DNA from: Sipunculus nudus
Taxonomy: Eukaryota; Annelida; Sipuncula; Golfingiida; Sipunculidae
NCBI GenBank assembly: GCA_026874595.1
Contig: CM049316.1
Coordinates: forward strand, 72,073,176-72,137,175
Direction of reading: 5' to 3'
DNA length: 64,000 nucleotides
Shown: in pieces, positions 42,301 to 56,200 of the stretch
Layout: each line of letters begins with the position of its first letter
How positions within the stretch are numbered: position 1 is the first letter of the stretch
The notes under the pieces: generated by a model
The model's input: only the letters and a program-made list of their open reading frames with translations
The model's database searches: none
Told to the model about the DNA's origin: nothing
Position numbers and translations under genes: made by a program

Positions 42301-45300
42301 GGGCCACCTGTTGATTAGACTGTATCAATTCTTGTAGGTAGGTCTGTAGGGTATGTAGTGTAGCTTCAACCTGTTGTGGATGGATCACAACCGGCTGGCC
42401 CTGGATTAGATCAGCAGGCCTAGCAATACCACCTTGTTCCATTTTACTCTACGTCTTCTGCAGGCTTACTTTGTAAACAAATTCTTCCAGCTGATTGTTA
42501 TTGTCGAGGTAAGGGCACGCTCGCCAGTGTAGAGACTTGACGTGTTAGGGTTATTTAAGTCAAGGTTGTAAAGTGATAAACAGTCCAGAACTCCGATGTG
42601 AGATGCAAAACTATCACTTTTTCTAGGTCAAAAACAGAGGTGATCTGGCAACATGCTCAGCATCAGGCCTCCAGTCCCTAACTGTCCTACCATTCATCCT
42701 TTTCTCTCCCAGCAGATTTCCTGCCCTTCTCACATAGCCAATCAAAGCATAGCACTTTCATAAATTATACAAAATGGTCTAGCACACAATATATTAAAAA
42801 GACTAATTTATGGCCGGATGCCTCTGGTACCTTGATTGCATTTCAATCTAAGAATAATTATCAGGGCTGACACAAAGTACTGGCCTCGAGAAACCTCACC
42901 TATGTCTTACCTAATTACAATTTAAACTACCCTAAATAAAAGACCGGCACCTCAGCCACTAATTATGCCATGTCAAGGTCTACCAGTGTTACAACACAAA
43001 GCGATCCCAGGTGGATTGATTGCACTCAGACTTATACAAATACAATACTGGGTTCTGACACTACCTGCCAGGTTGTGGATAATTGTCTAGCAATTTCCCT
43101 AAGTCTGACTGTTGAAGAGAAATTGGTAATAGAATGCGGGTCTTTGGCATACAATAGCCTTTACTTTCAATTGTATATTACCTAATCATCTTCCTCTGTT
43201 ACATTATACAGCTTAATTCAGATTTTAAGTGACTCAGGTGAAAGATAGTCTACACTACTTCTTTATGTGATATTTTGTCTATACTAGAACAGTCGTGTAT
43301 AAAAAAGAATCGTATTTACATATTTGCACAAAAATATTGATGTAGTTGTTCTCCTCGAAGTATGATACACATAAGGACAGTGAAATTAATAATGCATACA
43401 GTTACAATTATTTTCAACCCCTAGCTATCATGGTTCATTAATATACATTTTTTTATATATGTTTACTCTACACGCTGACAGTACGAGCGAAAGAAGTGCC
43501 GGCATTTGTGACGCCGCAAGGACAGTACCGGTATAAAGTAATGCCGCTGGGCCTGAAGAACTCACCAGCCACGTTCCAACGCCTGATCCATATGATTGTC
43601 AAGGACATTCAGGGCTGCGACGCATATATTGATGACCTTATCATGTAAAGCGACACCTGGGAGAAACATCTGCAAATTCTTCGCGACATCTTCGAAAGAC
43701 TCAGTGAAGCACGTCTGACCGCCAACTTAGTAAAATCTGAGTTTTGTCATGCACAAGTAACATTTTTGGGTCATATTGTAGGGCAGGGTAAGGTTAAACC
43801 TGTGGATGTTAAAATAAATGGTATTTCTGCATTTCCTAGACCAGAAAACAAAAAGCAAATAATGCGTTTTCTTGGTATGGTTGGATATTACAGGATGTTT
43901 TGTCCAAATTTTTCTGCCGAAGCTGAACCTTTGACTAATTTGATAAACAAGAAAAAAAAGTTTGTATGGAATGATCAGTGTGAAAATGCATTTCAGAATT
44001 TGAAAGCAATTCTGCAAAGTTCATCAGTTTTAGCAGCTCCTGACTTTTTTGTACCTTTTAAGTTAGCTGTAGATGCTAGTGATACTGCTGGTGGTGCTGT
44101 GTTGTTACAAGAAAGCAATGATGGCATAGATCATCCAATTTGTTGTTTCTCATAGAGTTTAATACAAACCAGAAAAACTACACTATTGAAAAAGAATGTT
44201 TGGCTTTGATTTTGGCATTGCGATATTTTGAAGTTTATGTTACTTCAACAGTCAAGCCTATCATTGTCTTCAGTGATCACAATCCCCTCACGTTCATGAC
44301 CAAGTTGAAGTGTAAAAATCAAAGACTGTTGAGATGGAGTTTGTCTTACGAGATTACAACCTTGAAATCAGAAACATTAAGGGAAAGACAATGAACAAAT
44401 TTAGTGATTGTGATCGCAAAAAAAAGTTTTCAGATAACTTTCTTTTTTCTTACAGGAGGGGGGGGGGAGTGTTACAGATGTCTTTTTTATTGTGTGACAC
44501 GGGCGTAAATCGTGTTGTAGTGGCCTCGCCTGGCCGGGTGTTGCACTCTCAGTTTAATCCATGCTGGTTGAACTCTCGTTGTCATTTTATTCTGGGGTTT
44601 TCTCGCCTGGCTAAGCCGGGAACCCTGATATGTAAAGACACGATATTCGTTGTTCTTGATGTTTCTTGTAAAGCGTGTGTACTGTGTATTATGTTAGATT
44701 CTTTAGATTGATCGAGAAATAGAAAGTTTTCGGCTTGAGATGAGAATCTATAAATAGGGGCTGCGTTTTAAAGCCGAGAGAGAGGTAAGAGAATATTCCA
44801 GCGGACACGGAAGCGTGTTAGTCAGTGTGTGTGACTTATCCGATTATCCAGTAATTTCAGGGATTCTACTATTACTAACACTTTACAATATGATGCTGCC
44901 TGTTTCAAGTTTACTTTCGGGATGGTTACAAGAGCTTAACTTTGAACTGTTATTCTCTGAGAAGATTTATGTTAATAACTGTTCATCTGGTTTATACATT
45001 TTAAATGACTTGTCGTTGTGACAGTGGTGGTATCCAAGTACTGTGCATTTTGTTTATTTTACTGTGTGATTATACTGATTTGCTGTTATACTGTTGTTGT
45101 ACTGTGTAATTGTATTGATTAAGTGTATTGTTATTAGTTATTTGTTAACAAAAAACACTGACTTCTTTATTCAAACTGCCTAGTGTTACAGAATCTGTTT
45201 TTTTCCTCCATTACAAATTCATGTTCATCACGCATACGTGATCTGTTGATATTAGGTTCCGTGACATAATGTTTAGCTAATAAGGGCACCTCTATATTCT

Positions 45301-47193
45301 TTAAAGTAGAACATTTCCCCTGTTAATGTTGGCACTTAATTGATCTTCCCAGCTGAACTATATTTCTATTTAAACTTTCTTAGCTTCATTTATTATGAAT
45401 TGTTAATTATTATCAGAGTAACCAGTAATTATTTAATATGTATATTTCAACTATGAATGATCAAACAAAAACAAAGTCAGAGGTGTATTACTGTCAGATT
45501 GCATAATCATAATAATAGCCTTCTTGAATCAAGGTTAGGAAAGGAATACATGCATTCTAATTAGATTACTTTCATTGATAGGCCTGTACATGCTCCGGTC
45601 AGACCTCAGCCCAGACTGGCTGTTCCTGTGATGGTTTATAGCCAGCAGTGAATGCAACACTCAGTATCCATTCATACTGGACTGATAGGGAAAGTTTAAT
45701 CTGACAGTCACTATAGACTTTCTGATGTCACGGAAGCAAAGAAACTGCTATATTTAATAAAATGGATGGCGCCCTACTTATTCACCCTTCGCCCTGAGAT
45801 AAAGGATTAGGGTAAAGGCCCCTTAGTCCACTGGTAGTTGCACCTAATGCACAACACAAAACACTGGTCATTCGCGTGCATTGTGTCTATTCACTGATAT
45901 TGTCCAGCTATAAAATGTCAACCCAACACTGATATATAAAGGTTTGGTATAGTCCGAAAAGTGTACTTGTTTTAACATTCAGACAGTGGCTTGTAGTAGA
46001 GAAAGTTTTTAGAACAGCATGGTATATCTAAGGATCCGGTATGTTACTTATCATTATATAATACATATTTAAATAAAAGGATCATTGCGTGAAGGTTACG
46101 TTCATTGATGTATATGTGATAACACACACGCATATGTATATATTTTAACGTTTTATCCTTAATTGTTAAAACAGGGAGAAAGTACATGCATAAAGTCAAT
46201 GAATTGCTCTTAAAACAGACTCAGCAATAGTTAAACTTCAAAGTAGGTGTCAGCACTGAATGGAGCAGCTATTAACTCCATATAGTGGGCACCTCTTTAA
46301 AGTTGGCAGTTTGGCCCCGTCCGAAGGGTGTCCAGAAAAAAGAGGTTCGACTGTACTTTCAAACGAGTCATACAATATATGTCAACAGACACGTATGTTA
46401 ATATGGTTTTGTTAATTTGATACCTACAGAGGATCCATGTCTTCTTGCTTGGGACCTTCAGGCCTACAAATATATTAAATACAACTATGATAATAATGAA
46501 TTAAGTTCTACCACTCTAATAACTGACGGCGTTGCAGTGTTTAAAAAAATTCTGTTTGAGATATATGATACATATTTTAAATATTCAAACGATTAACCAC
46601 TGACTTCCCCAGACTGCGGGTGATCATGCTTTTGATGTCAAACACATGATAAAGAAAGGCTATCCAAGGGGATCCACAATTGTATTTTGATTGTAAAATT
46701 TTATAAATCATCCATTAATTAAAGACTAACCGATCTAGAAAGAGTCATTGAATCCGTTAAACATGTACCTCAAGTGAACGTCATACTGAACTTTATAAAT
46801 TAAACCCTGTCGGCTTAGCAGTAGTAGTAATAATAATAATTGTTATCAATCTGTCTTCGAAGGGAAACAAGCCTCCGCGATGCTCCCAAATACTGTGTTT
46901 GCATCCATTTATTCGTCCCATATTCCTAAGTTTATTCCTGCGTAAATGACTCTACATTTGTGAATATTCCTTGATGAGATTCCTGAATCCATGTGACGTG
47001 CCGGATCCACACAAAATATCATGATATATCCGCTTTTGTAAACAAAAACATATACACACATTACGGGGGCGTTCTCATACATCTTGTCAGATGCAATAAT
47101 AATATTTTTAATAATAATAATAATAATAATCATCATCATCATCATCATCTTGATCATCATTATAATGATCATCATGAATATTATTATTATAAC

Positions 47194-47243
<50 letters not shown>

Positions 47244-50200
47244 GTTGTCATCATGGACATTATAATTATTATAACAGACATTAAGACTCGACCTTTACCT
47301 TTTGTCAATCGGTCCAATATTTCCGTCATACTGTCCATGTATTGACAATTGCATGTTATGCACTTATTAAACGCTGCCATTGGATGATGACTATTGTAAG
47401 GATTTAACACCAGAAGGCCGGAATGCTAGCACTGAAATATATCGTGTGTATGATACAAATGGCAAGGAAAACTCCCCGGTCAAGGGCCGGCTGGCTGCTG
47501 GCACATAACTGCTTGTTCCTTGGTCAGGATTATGGTTCAGCTGAACGGTTAACCAAAGGCAAAGGCTTTTGTGTCGTTCCCTTAAGTAACCACATCCAGA
47601 AACCCAACTCATTAAAGGTGTAAACGGCGATATGAAGCTGATACGGAAACAGCTGCATTTTCCCGGTATAAAGTCAACACGATGTATGCTGTAACTATTT
47701 TAAGGGCCCAGCTTGAATAGCGGTACTGCTCTACCACCGAACTAACAGGGATCTCCAAGTCCCTCTGTGTATCAGCACACTTTATAGAAACCAGCGAAGT
47801 GACGTCATACTGTGGCAGGTATTTTACATACTACATGTGAGGACACTTCGATTTTGTATGGATAGTGACGAAGTGATGGCCTTTCATTATGTGGATCAAA
47901 TATTATATAAAGATGTTTGAATGGCATGCTGGTCCATTTTAAAGAGTTATTTAACAAAATTACACAAAAAAAGTTTGTGGAAGCATTTTAAGCCAAACTT
48001 GGCACCCCACAGCTTTCAATTTGCACAAACAGCTAACTTACTAAGGGTGTGTGTGTGTGTGTGTTAATTTTGGGTTATATGATTAAAGGTCAAGGTAACG
48101 GGAGCCATCTGTCCAAAAATTCATTTCAGGAAGATAACTCAAATTTGGATTGACATATGGTTTTCAAACTTGATTAATATATGGTACACCACTAATGTAA
48201 AATACCTTTTGATTTTGGGGTCATAAATTCAAAGGTCAGGGTCACAGGATCAACATCTTTATAAATGTCGTGAAGGCATTGCAAATGTTTCATACAAAAT
48301 AGTTCACTTTTGTATTTCCTTACAATAGGGAATAAGCATATTGATTTCGATAAAACAAGTTCAAAGGTCACGTTAACGTCCCACTGATTTAGATACTTTC
48401 AGACTCACAGTTTATAAATACATCTGATGTAATTATGCCTCTTTTGTTTGGGATACTCCGCTCCTACAAATTAATACACAATTATCACTGATTTAAACCG
48501 TAACATCATGAGTCAGATGTTTTAATACTGTTTCGGATCAGCTCCCTCCGTCTCCGCATGTAACCAGGTCCTTAATTATATGTTTTTTCAAGCATCACTC
48601 AGTCCACATTGGATGGGTATGGGCCCTCTATCCCACCCTGTTCTGTGTCTTTTCTAGTTTTAATACAGTTGCTTAAGATGCGGTCTTAGTAATTGACCTG
48701 ATCGTAGAGTAAATACAGCTTCACATACGTACCTGGCGTCACATTTCATTTCCCTACAGTCAATATTGGCGGTTCCCAGATTCGTAGCTGTGTCGATGCC
48801 ACATGTTTGAGACTTCACCCAAAAGTTAATGGCAGCCTTAAAGCAAAATGAAATAACATTTACATAGAGTATAAATTAACGGTGATAATACACAGAAGCG
48901 TTCTTGACACAGCAAAGTTGAGTATGTTGCATATTTTAGGGATCTTTTGTCTACTCACGTTTTAGGGAAATCTAGCATATAACATATTTTTTTTCGAGAT
49001 AATTCAGTCAATCAGTTTATAGCTTAGTCTTATTCATATTCATATGTATTTCATACAGAAAACATTATGGATATGACATGCATGCATCAATTTCTTAATT
49101 AACTCGTCGTTTATTATACCTTTTTATATTTTGTTGAAGCTTTAAATAAACCAAATATTTGGTAATTTAAAATTGATAGCGAAACAATTTGTTTCAGTTT
49201 CCGCTCAAAAGAAATATATATTCCAAAATATGGTGTGGGAATGAAGTAAATAATATTCTTTGGGGGAGCTTATGTCCTACCTATCCTAGGACAAGTGTGT
49301 TTGTGGGGGTTGTCCCCAGATTTGAGCAGGTGTCAGGAAAACGAGCATTTCTCTGGGTGGATTGTCCCCTCAAATTTTCTCAAACAAGGCCCGTTGGACA
49401 TAATTAGTATCAAACTGTTCCAGAACGTTTGTTAATAAGGAATTGATCTCTATACTTCACAGAGAATTATAAATTTTGTTGATGTAGTCATAAAACAGAT
49501 GCAAGATGAGCTATAATATACTGTAGTATTAAATCGCAAATGAGAAACCGAGTTTTAAATTGATGACATATTTTCAGTTAAACATCTAATTTTGTTTTTA
49601 GTACTAAAATATCATTTTAAAGGGCCAACTGAATTGTAACAATTGCATTTTGTCGCGGATTTAAACATTCACTGTTAAGGAGGAAGTTTATTATCATTCG
49701 CGGAAATAACACGCCTGTAAACAAACACAGAAACCACTATTTAAATATATACCTCTTCCAATTCCATTTGTTTTTAGGGAAAAATAATTATGCACGAGCT
49801 CACCGAAACTGTGGTCGTAGATTTATGATCGCAGCAAATCTTCTTGTGTTGTTCCTTGTCACTCATTTCTTTGTCCATTCCTTTGCCTTTTCCTTTGTCT
49901 TGTTCTTTTTCATGATGATCGACTGGTCCGTGAATGGGCAACAGGGTTTTCATACCTCGCAACTTCTCGAGAAGACCCCTGCAGACCTCTGAACACTTTA
50001 CTCTGAGGTCATCATCACACGTGAGTTCGGGGATTGGATGGGGAATCGCCTTCGTGCCCATGGAGGTTGTCATATTGCAAACACACCTGGAATTGAACAA
50101 AAGTTAAAATGCTTTATCTATTTTGTCTATTTCTTCACTTATTTGAAATTAAAAAAAATGATTAGTCCAGCGGTTAAGCTCCCATATTTGGAGGAATTGT

Positions 50201-53200
50201 GCAAACAAAATGAAATAATCATGAAAGTGAGCAAAAGTATTCTTTGGAGCTTATTGATGAATTTCAGATACAGGGCCAAGCTGATAAAAAAAATTATCTT
50301 ACCCAAAATCCAAGCTGGCGGCCAAGATGGCCGCTAGATTGGAAAATGTCAATAACTTGAGTTATAATGTAGCAAATACTCTGATATTATGTTCTTTTGG
50401 CTGAGAAATTCAATTTTTGGGGTTTCAAACCTCCTCTTCAGATACTCATTAGCTCGGTTTTTAACAAGATTTTTGGTAATATTACCATTAGTCCAGCGGT
50501 GAAGCTGCATATTAAGAAAATTGTGCAAAAGATGGAAAAAGAATGAAACTTGGTATAATAATTTTCAAGAGCACACTCTATATGTTAAGATATGAAGCCG
50601 AGCGGAATTAATCATGTCTTGGTAAAAATCCAAGATGGCTTCCGAAATATAAAATACCAATACAGCCGGTTATATTTGTCCTAGATTTCATTGCAAATGC
50701 ACTATTTTTATGTTATTGGGGTCGAAAAATTCATTTATAAGGGTCTAAGGTCTGTGTATCATGAATGTGTGAATGGAGTCTGATTTTGTTGGTATTGAAA
50801 TTCTACTGAAATTGCACATCTAACGATAAAACGTATTTGTTGATCATCCTGCTGAAATTTAACATATTTGTTAATGTTTAAGTATTTAAACACTGTCTCT
50901 TTCAATGTAATGAAAGGGAAAGTCGATTGGTAAAGGTCTGTACAGAGTCGGTTGTTTTCTTCCTGTCTTCTGATTCCGTCCACTACTTTGCCATTCGACC
51001 CATGGAAAGTGCCTTGTAGCTGTTATTATAACCAGTTGTACAAACCATGCTAAAGAAATTTTTTGTTTATGTGTTAATGGTTCTTTTGCCATCTTCAAGA
51101 CCCTTTGCTTGCATGAAGACTCAGTACATATTTTATCTTCAGGTGGACAAGATGCAAAATTGTAGATCGAACCGAACCTTGCACATAAGATAAAAAGAAC
51201 CGATAGTGAGTTGGAATTGTGTGTGTTTTACCAGAAGAAAAACGCTCTTGTCCTGCCAAATTTAAAAGAAAATATTCAGGCACAGGTAATAACAAATTGC
51301 TGGCAATATTACAAAGAATGCTGTAATAAACTTTTCTGTCCAGTAAAAATAGTGTATTCTCAAATATGTATCTTCACTTAATGAAGCAGATGGTATGAAA
51401 TACACGTTTCCCAAACATTCTGCAATTGGACATAAAACTGACAAAGGGAAAGTGTAACTGAACTAAGGTGCCAGATCCCAGAAGCTGAAAGCACAGAAAA
51501 GTTACAATTACTAAACAAGTCGATAAAAACTCAAACCAAACTTTGTACTGAATTTTGAGGTAATCAAGTTGAAGATATAATGCATGTCTGGAACCTGAGG
51601 GTGCATTATATTTTTTTTAACTTTGTTTTGTGAATTCGACTCTCTATATCTTCCGCCTTGCTTTTCCATTTTCTGAGCATCCATCCATGAACGATCAGCT
51701 AGCTTGAACCTGGCAGCACCGACTCATACATGTAGTGAATATTTCTAACAATACATGCAGGTATAACATGAATCTACAAATGTGGACAATGTCAGCAAAT
51801 GAAAGTATTTTATTGACATAAACACATTATGCAAGGTGAATTTTAATGGCAAATCGTTGGTTAGGAACTAGTTCTATATCACAAAGAAAGCATCACAACA
51901 AAGGGCAGTGATATTTTACTGACACGTTATGGTTCTTTCATACGAGCATACAGTCTAAAGTCTGCATCATCACCATATCACAAAAGGAGTAATCTTCAAG
52001 AGGTATCTACATGAGTATTGATTATATCATGCATTTATCGCCATATTACAGAGGAAGCATATGGCAACATGTTGCGCACCTCTAAATGTGTGTTGATTCT
52101 GTTTTCATGCCAACATACAGTATGAAAGCCATCACTTCATGGCAAAAGAAGCTTAGAATCTATACATCTGTTTTCATGCCAACATACAGTCTGAAAGCCG
52201 TCACTTCATGGCAAAAGAAGCTTAGAATCTATACATCAAACAGGTGTGACCTTCTATATAAGCGCGTATCTTGTCATGCACGCATGTAGTCTAAATAAAT
52301 TATAAAGAAAAGTCTTTCCTATGAAACATTGATGTTCAAATACATGTTACTAGTACATTTAAATTCAATTTCTGCTGAACTTTTTCCTATTTCCTAATTG
52401 CACTAATAAAGATTTGAATGTTAAGTTGATTGTAAAATTTAATATCATGTTTGTGGGTTTTTAAAAATTCCTAACTATTCTTCACGGATATATCAAGCTC
52501 CCACTTTGATACTAGACAGGATATAACTTTCTTTCATCTCTCACCTCTGCAAAGCAGTTAATACATTCGTTAGCATGCAAATAATAGGATATCAAACAGA
52601 GGAAATCAGAAATGAAATATTAATATAATAAAACCTACCCCAGCAAATGACACGTTCATTTAAAGGTGCAGTATTAGAAATATATCAACTGTAACCGTAG
52701 GGTGTGCTGAGGAAAAAGGGACTTTTAGCACTACAATTTCAGTAGGTACACAAGACAGAATATATACAGCTGACAGGTGTCAGCTTCTTACATGGGTCTG
52801 TATCCTTCCACGCACGCATTCAGTCTGATATAAAAGTTAGAAGCAAGATAAACTCTATGTTATATGGATTGTCTAATCTATTTTATTATAATATATAAAT
52901 TACATGGACAGTTAGTTATAATTACTATAACAAGCCACTCTCCATGGCTAAGATGGTGGCATTTGGTGGTATATATATAAATGGGTTGGAGGAAAGCGAA
53001 GGACAAGGAGGAATTCACTCGCTTCGGACAGGCCATTACAACCCAATAATAGGAACGATAATGATTAAGCGTTTTACCACTCGATTGTCCATTACATTAC
53101 ATAGAAACAGACATAGGGCTCAAATACGTAAAATTTATATATATATATATTTTTTGCAACCATCATCTCTTCAAAGCAATTACATTTGTAAGTATGCAAA

Positions 53201-56200
53201 TAAAGGAAAAGTCAAAGGAAGAATATTGCAATACAAACTGTTCTACAATTTTAAGCATCCAAATGCATGACAAACCTAAGCCACCAAAGGACACTTTCAT
53301 TTGAAAACATTCACAATGTATGCGACTACTGTGCAAAACTCAACAAATAATGTTTGCTATACATGTGCTAGTAAACGAAAGCAAATTTGGGACAATTTTA
53401 ATGTAAACAAAACCAGGATTCATTCACATAGTCACTTTACAGACTTTAAATCCTTATAAATGAATTAATCGACCCCGAAAACATAGGAATAGTGAACTTG
53501 GAAAGCATTATATGAAAAATATAACCGAATGTTTTGATATTTTATAATCCGGCGGCCATCTTGGCCGCCATCTTGGATTTTAACCAACATGGGGTGAATT
53601 CCGCTTGGCCCTATATCTAAAAATATTGAGTATGGTCTGGCCAACTATTATGCCAAGTTTCATGCTTCTTTCACTTTTAGCATAATTCTTCTCTTAACAG
53701 CTGGACTACTAGGCCCATGGCTTATTTTTGGCAATGTCTATTAAATGATGATAAGGGTAACCATAAGTTATTAATAATAGGTTATTTATCTTTCTGGTCT
53801 GCACGTTTTATATGCATGATATTATAATATGAATAATCCAGCAGTTTTTTATTTTGTCTTTTAGACATACAGCTTATGTTAGATTATTTATCGAGACTCA
53901 TCCACGTTCCCTATGAGACATGGCGATTATATGTAAAGTAGAACAACAGTACGGTAGGAGTATTTTTAATTTGATAGTTTTGTGGATAAACCCATTTTAT
54001 TCAGTCATACTTGCTTATAAATCAGATGTTTTCAATTTAGAAGGGAATACTGGTAGCCTTCGCCTAACACCCGCAAATAAGTGATACTGGGAAGTGTACT
54101 ACCTTAAAATAAGGTCACGGTAAGAAAGAATAATAATATCAAATATAAGTCTGTTTCTATTACTAATATTTATATTATATTATTATCTTTCAAAAATTAG
54201 CAATTTTAAGATATTGTACAAACACATACGTTGCAAAAGAATGAAAAAGAGGAATAAGATAACAGTGCTAGTTAATTGCTATGCACTCTAGTGGACCTGT
54301 GAAAACCCGTAAAAAATATCTGTGCTCCAAATTTTTTGTAGAACTAATTCGTCAACCACTATAAGCCTCCGATCCATACATCTATAGTTGTTTGATCGAC
54401 ATTGTGTAAAATTATATAGAATCTTAGAGTAATCACTTGATAGCATCATCATATTTTTTCAATGAAAAATCGAAATAATTATATGTTTTTTTTTATAAAT
54501 CGTTAGTTATAAGTAGAAAAAATTTCAAGAATCCTCCGTTCGATTCTAATTGTGTTCTTTTGAATTGACTAAATTATTTTTGTGCAAAATAGCTGTTATT
54601 TTACAGTGATTTTGCATTTTGTAAAAGTGAATAGGCAATGGGAGTCTGTTGAATCATAGAAGCCTAATTTATTTTCATAATATTGCTACAAGAATAGCAT
54701 GTATATAAATCGTATAAAATAAAATTCATTTTTTATTTATACATACTTATAGGATCTGAACATATAGTCATATTTGTATAATCTCTTTACAATTACTTTC
54801 AAATGAGTCATACCATATTTGTGAACAGAAGGTATATTAATATGGTTTAGTTAATTTGACACCTACAGAGGGTCCATGTCTTCTTCCTTGCCTTTCCCTT
54901 GTGTGTCCATGCCTTTACCTTGTCTTCCATAACTTTCCTTGGGTCTTTTAGGCCTGCAAATATTTAAATACAACTTTGGTAATTCTTATCAGTAATCAGT
55001 TCAAACACTGTAACTATTGACGGCATTGCAGTGTTTGAAAAAAAATATTGGATTAGATATAATACATATTTTAAATATTCAAACGAATAACAAATGCACT
55101 TGTAGTGACCGTTTCGTCCACTTATGTCAGTAGACTCCTCTAGACTGCGGGTGCAGATGCTTTTGATGTTAAACAAATAATCAAGAAAGGGCATCCCAGG
55201 GTATCCACAACTCTATTTGGATTGTTAAATTTCATAAATCATCACTTAATTAAAGACTGAATGATCAAGAACGTTTCATTAAATCCTTAGAACATGTAAT
55301 TCAAGTGTACGTTGTTACAGGTGCTCTTTTTATTATGTGACACGGGCGTAACTCCTGTTGTGGCACTCGTGTCTGGCCGCGTTTTACATTCTATGTTTAA
55401 TCCGTACTGGTTGAACTCTTGTTGTTATGCTTGCTTTGGGCGAGATCTTGTGTACATCATGGTGTGTAGAGGCACGACGATGTCTTTCTAGAGAATTCCT
55501 GAAACGCGTGTTTTACTGTGTTGTGCAAGATCTTATAGACTGTTCGAGAAGTGGAAAATTCTCAGCTTGAGGTGTGAAGGTATATAAAGGGGCTGTGTTT
55601 TAGAACGGGAGGGTAGAGAGCAGAGCAGATTCCAGCGGACGCAGAAGCGTGTGTCAGGACCTTATCCGACGAATGCGGCAACTATGGATTTTCAAAGACT
55701 TTCTCCTGGATTTTGTGCATTTGGACTTCAGTTTACTTCTGGGTCATTGCAAGAACTTTCCACTGGACTGTCATTCTCCGAGAGTTTACATTTAAAGGAC
55801 TTATCGCTGTGATGGTGTTGGTATCCAGGTACTGTGCACATTATTTTTCTATGTGATTGTATTGACTTGTTGTTATACGCTGTTTTACTGTATAATTGTA
55901 TTGATTTAGTGTATTGTAATGTTAGGGTTGTTTTAAGAATAAATTATTTGTTAACAAAAAACCACTGACTGCTTAATTTTTCCCGTAGACATTTCACGCT
56001 GCTTGTGTTACAGAATCTGATTTGTTTTTTTATCTCCATTACAAAATCTGTGTTCATCACGCATACGTGATCTGTTTAAATTAGGTTCCGTAACAACGTA
56101 AATACTAAAGTACTTTAATTTGAAACCGGTCGACCTGTCAGTATTGGTAGTAGTAGTAATACTTATAATAATTAGCAATCCGCATTCGAGTGAATGCAGG

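Larger units (their letters stand above)
34841..43472 (-). mobile_element. Env-bearing Ty3/gypsy (errantivirus-like) element, minus strand, complete
   Basis: 8632 bp with two LTRs of about 945 bp, a primer site, gag, protease, RT, RNase H, integrase and an envelope gene, in the usual gypsy order. By eye the LTRs differ at about 40 of 945 positions (about 4 percent), so it is moderately old. All genes carry stops or shifts. It is the youngest layer of the nest. Confidence 0.9.
29888..45266 (+). mobile_element. Gmr1-like retroelement copy 3, split by an env-bearing element
   Basis: 5' LTR 29888-30717, primer site, gag, protease, integrase and the first part of RT are followed at 34841 by a foreign 8632 bp element. 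RT resumes at 43477 and continues to RNase H and the 3' LTR 44470-45266. The copy was already integrated when hit. It has its own stops as well. Confidence 0.9.
29796..46353. mobile_element. Pogo-like element, copy 4, holding retroelement copy 3
   Basis: The left terminus CAGTGGAACCTCT is at 29796 and the right terminus AGAGGTTCGACTG ends at 46353, each flanked by TA. The base after the right TA (CTTTCAAAC) matches the empty site at 54794 better than the other copies do. Confidence 0.8.
46464..48732. other. Intron between A3 and C3
   Basis: 2269 bp. It holds the trinucleotide array, a relic A-type exon and a shortened ~290 bp repeat block (47960-48400). A GTGTGT run lies near 48047. Confidence 0.6.
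50087..54866. other. Intron between C2 and B2
   Basis: 4780 bp. It is made large by the TIR element at 50159-53712. The right end contains the empty pogo target site at 54794-54795. The rest aligns with the C-to-B introns of other cassettes. Confidence 0.65.

Noticed and set aside
47283-47371. Relic A-type exon as a working exon
   Set aside because: It lacks the first half of A2, its likely donor is in the wrong phase for exon C, and it is partly or wholly deleted in cassettes 4 and 6.
50759-51444. Minus-strand frames inside the TIR element as a transposase
   Set aside because: Four short frames without any catalytic motif I can recognise.
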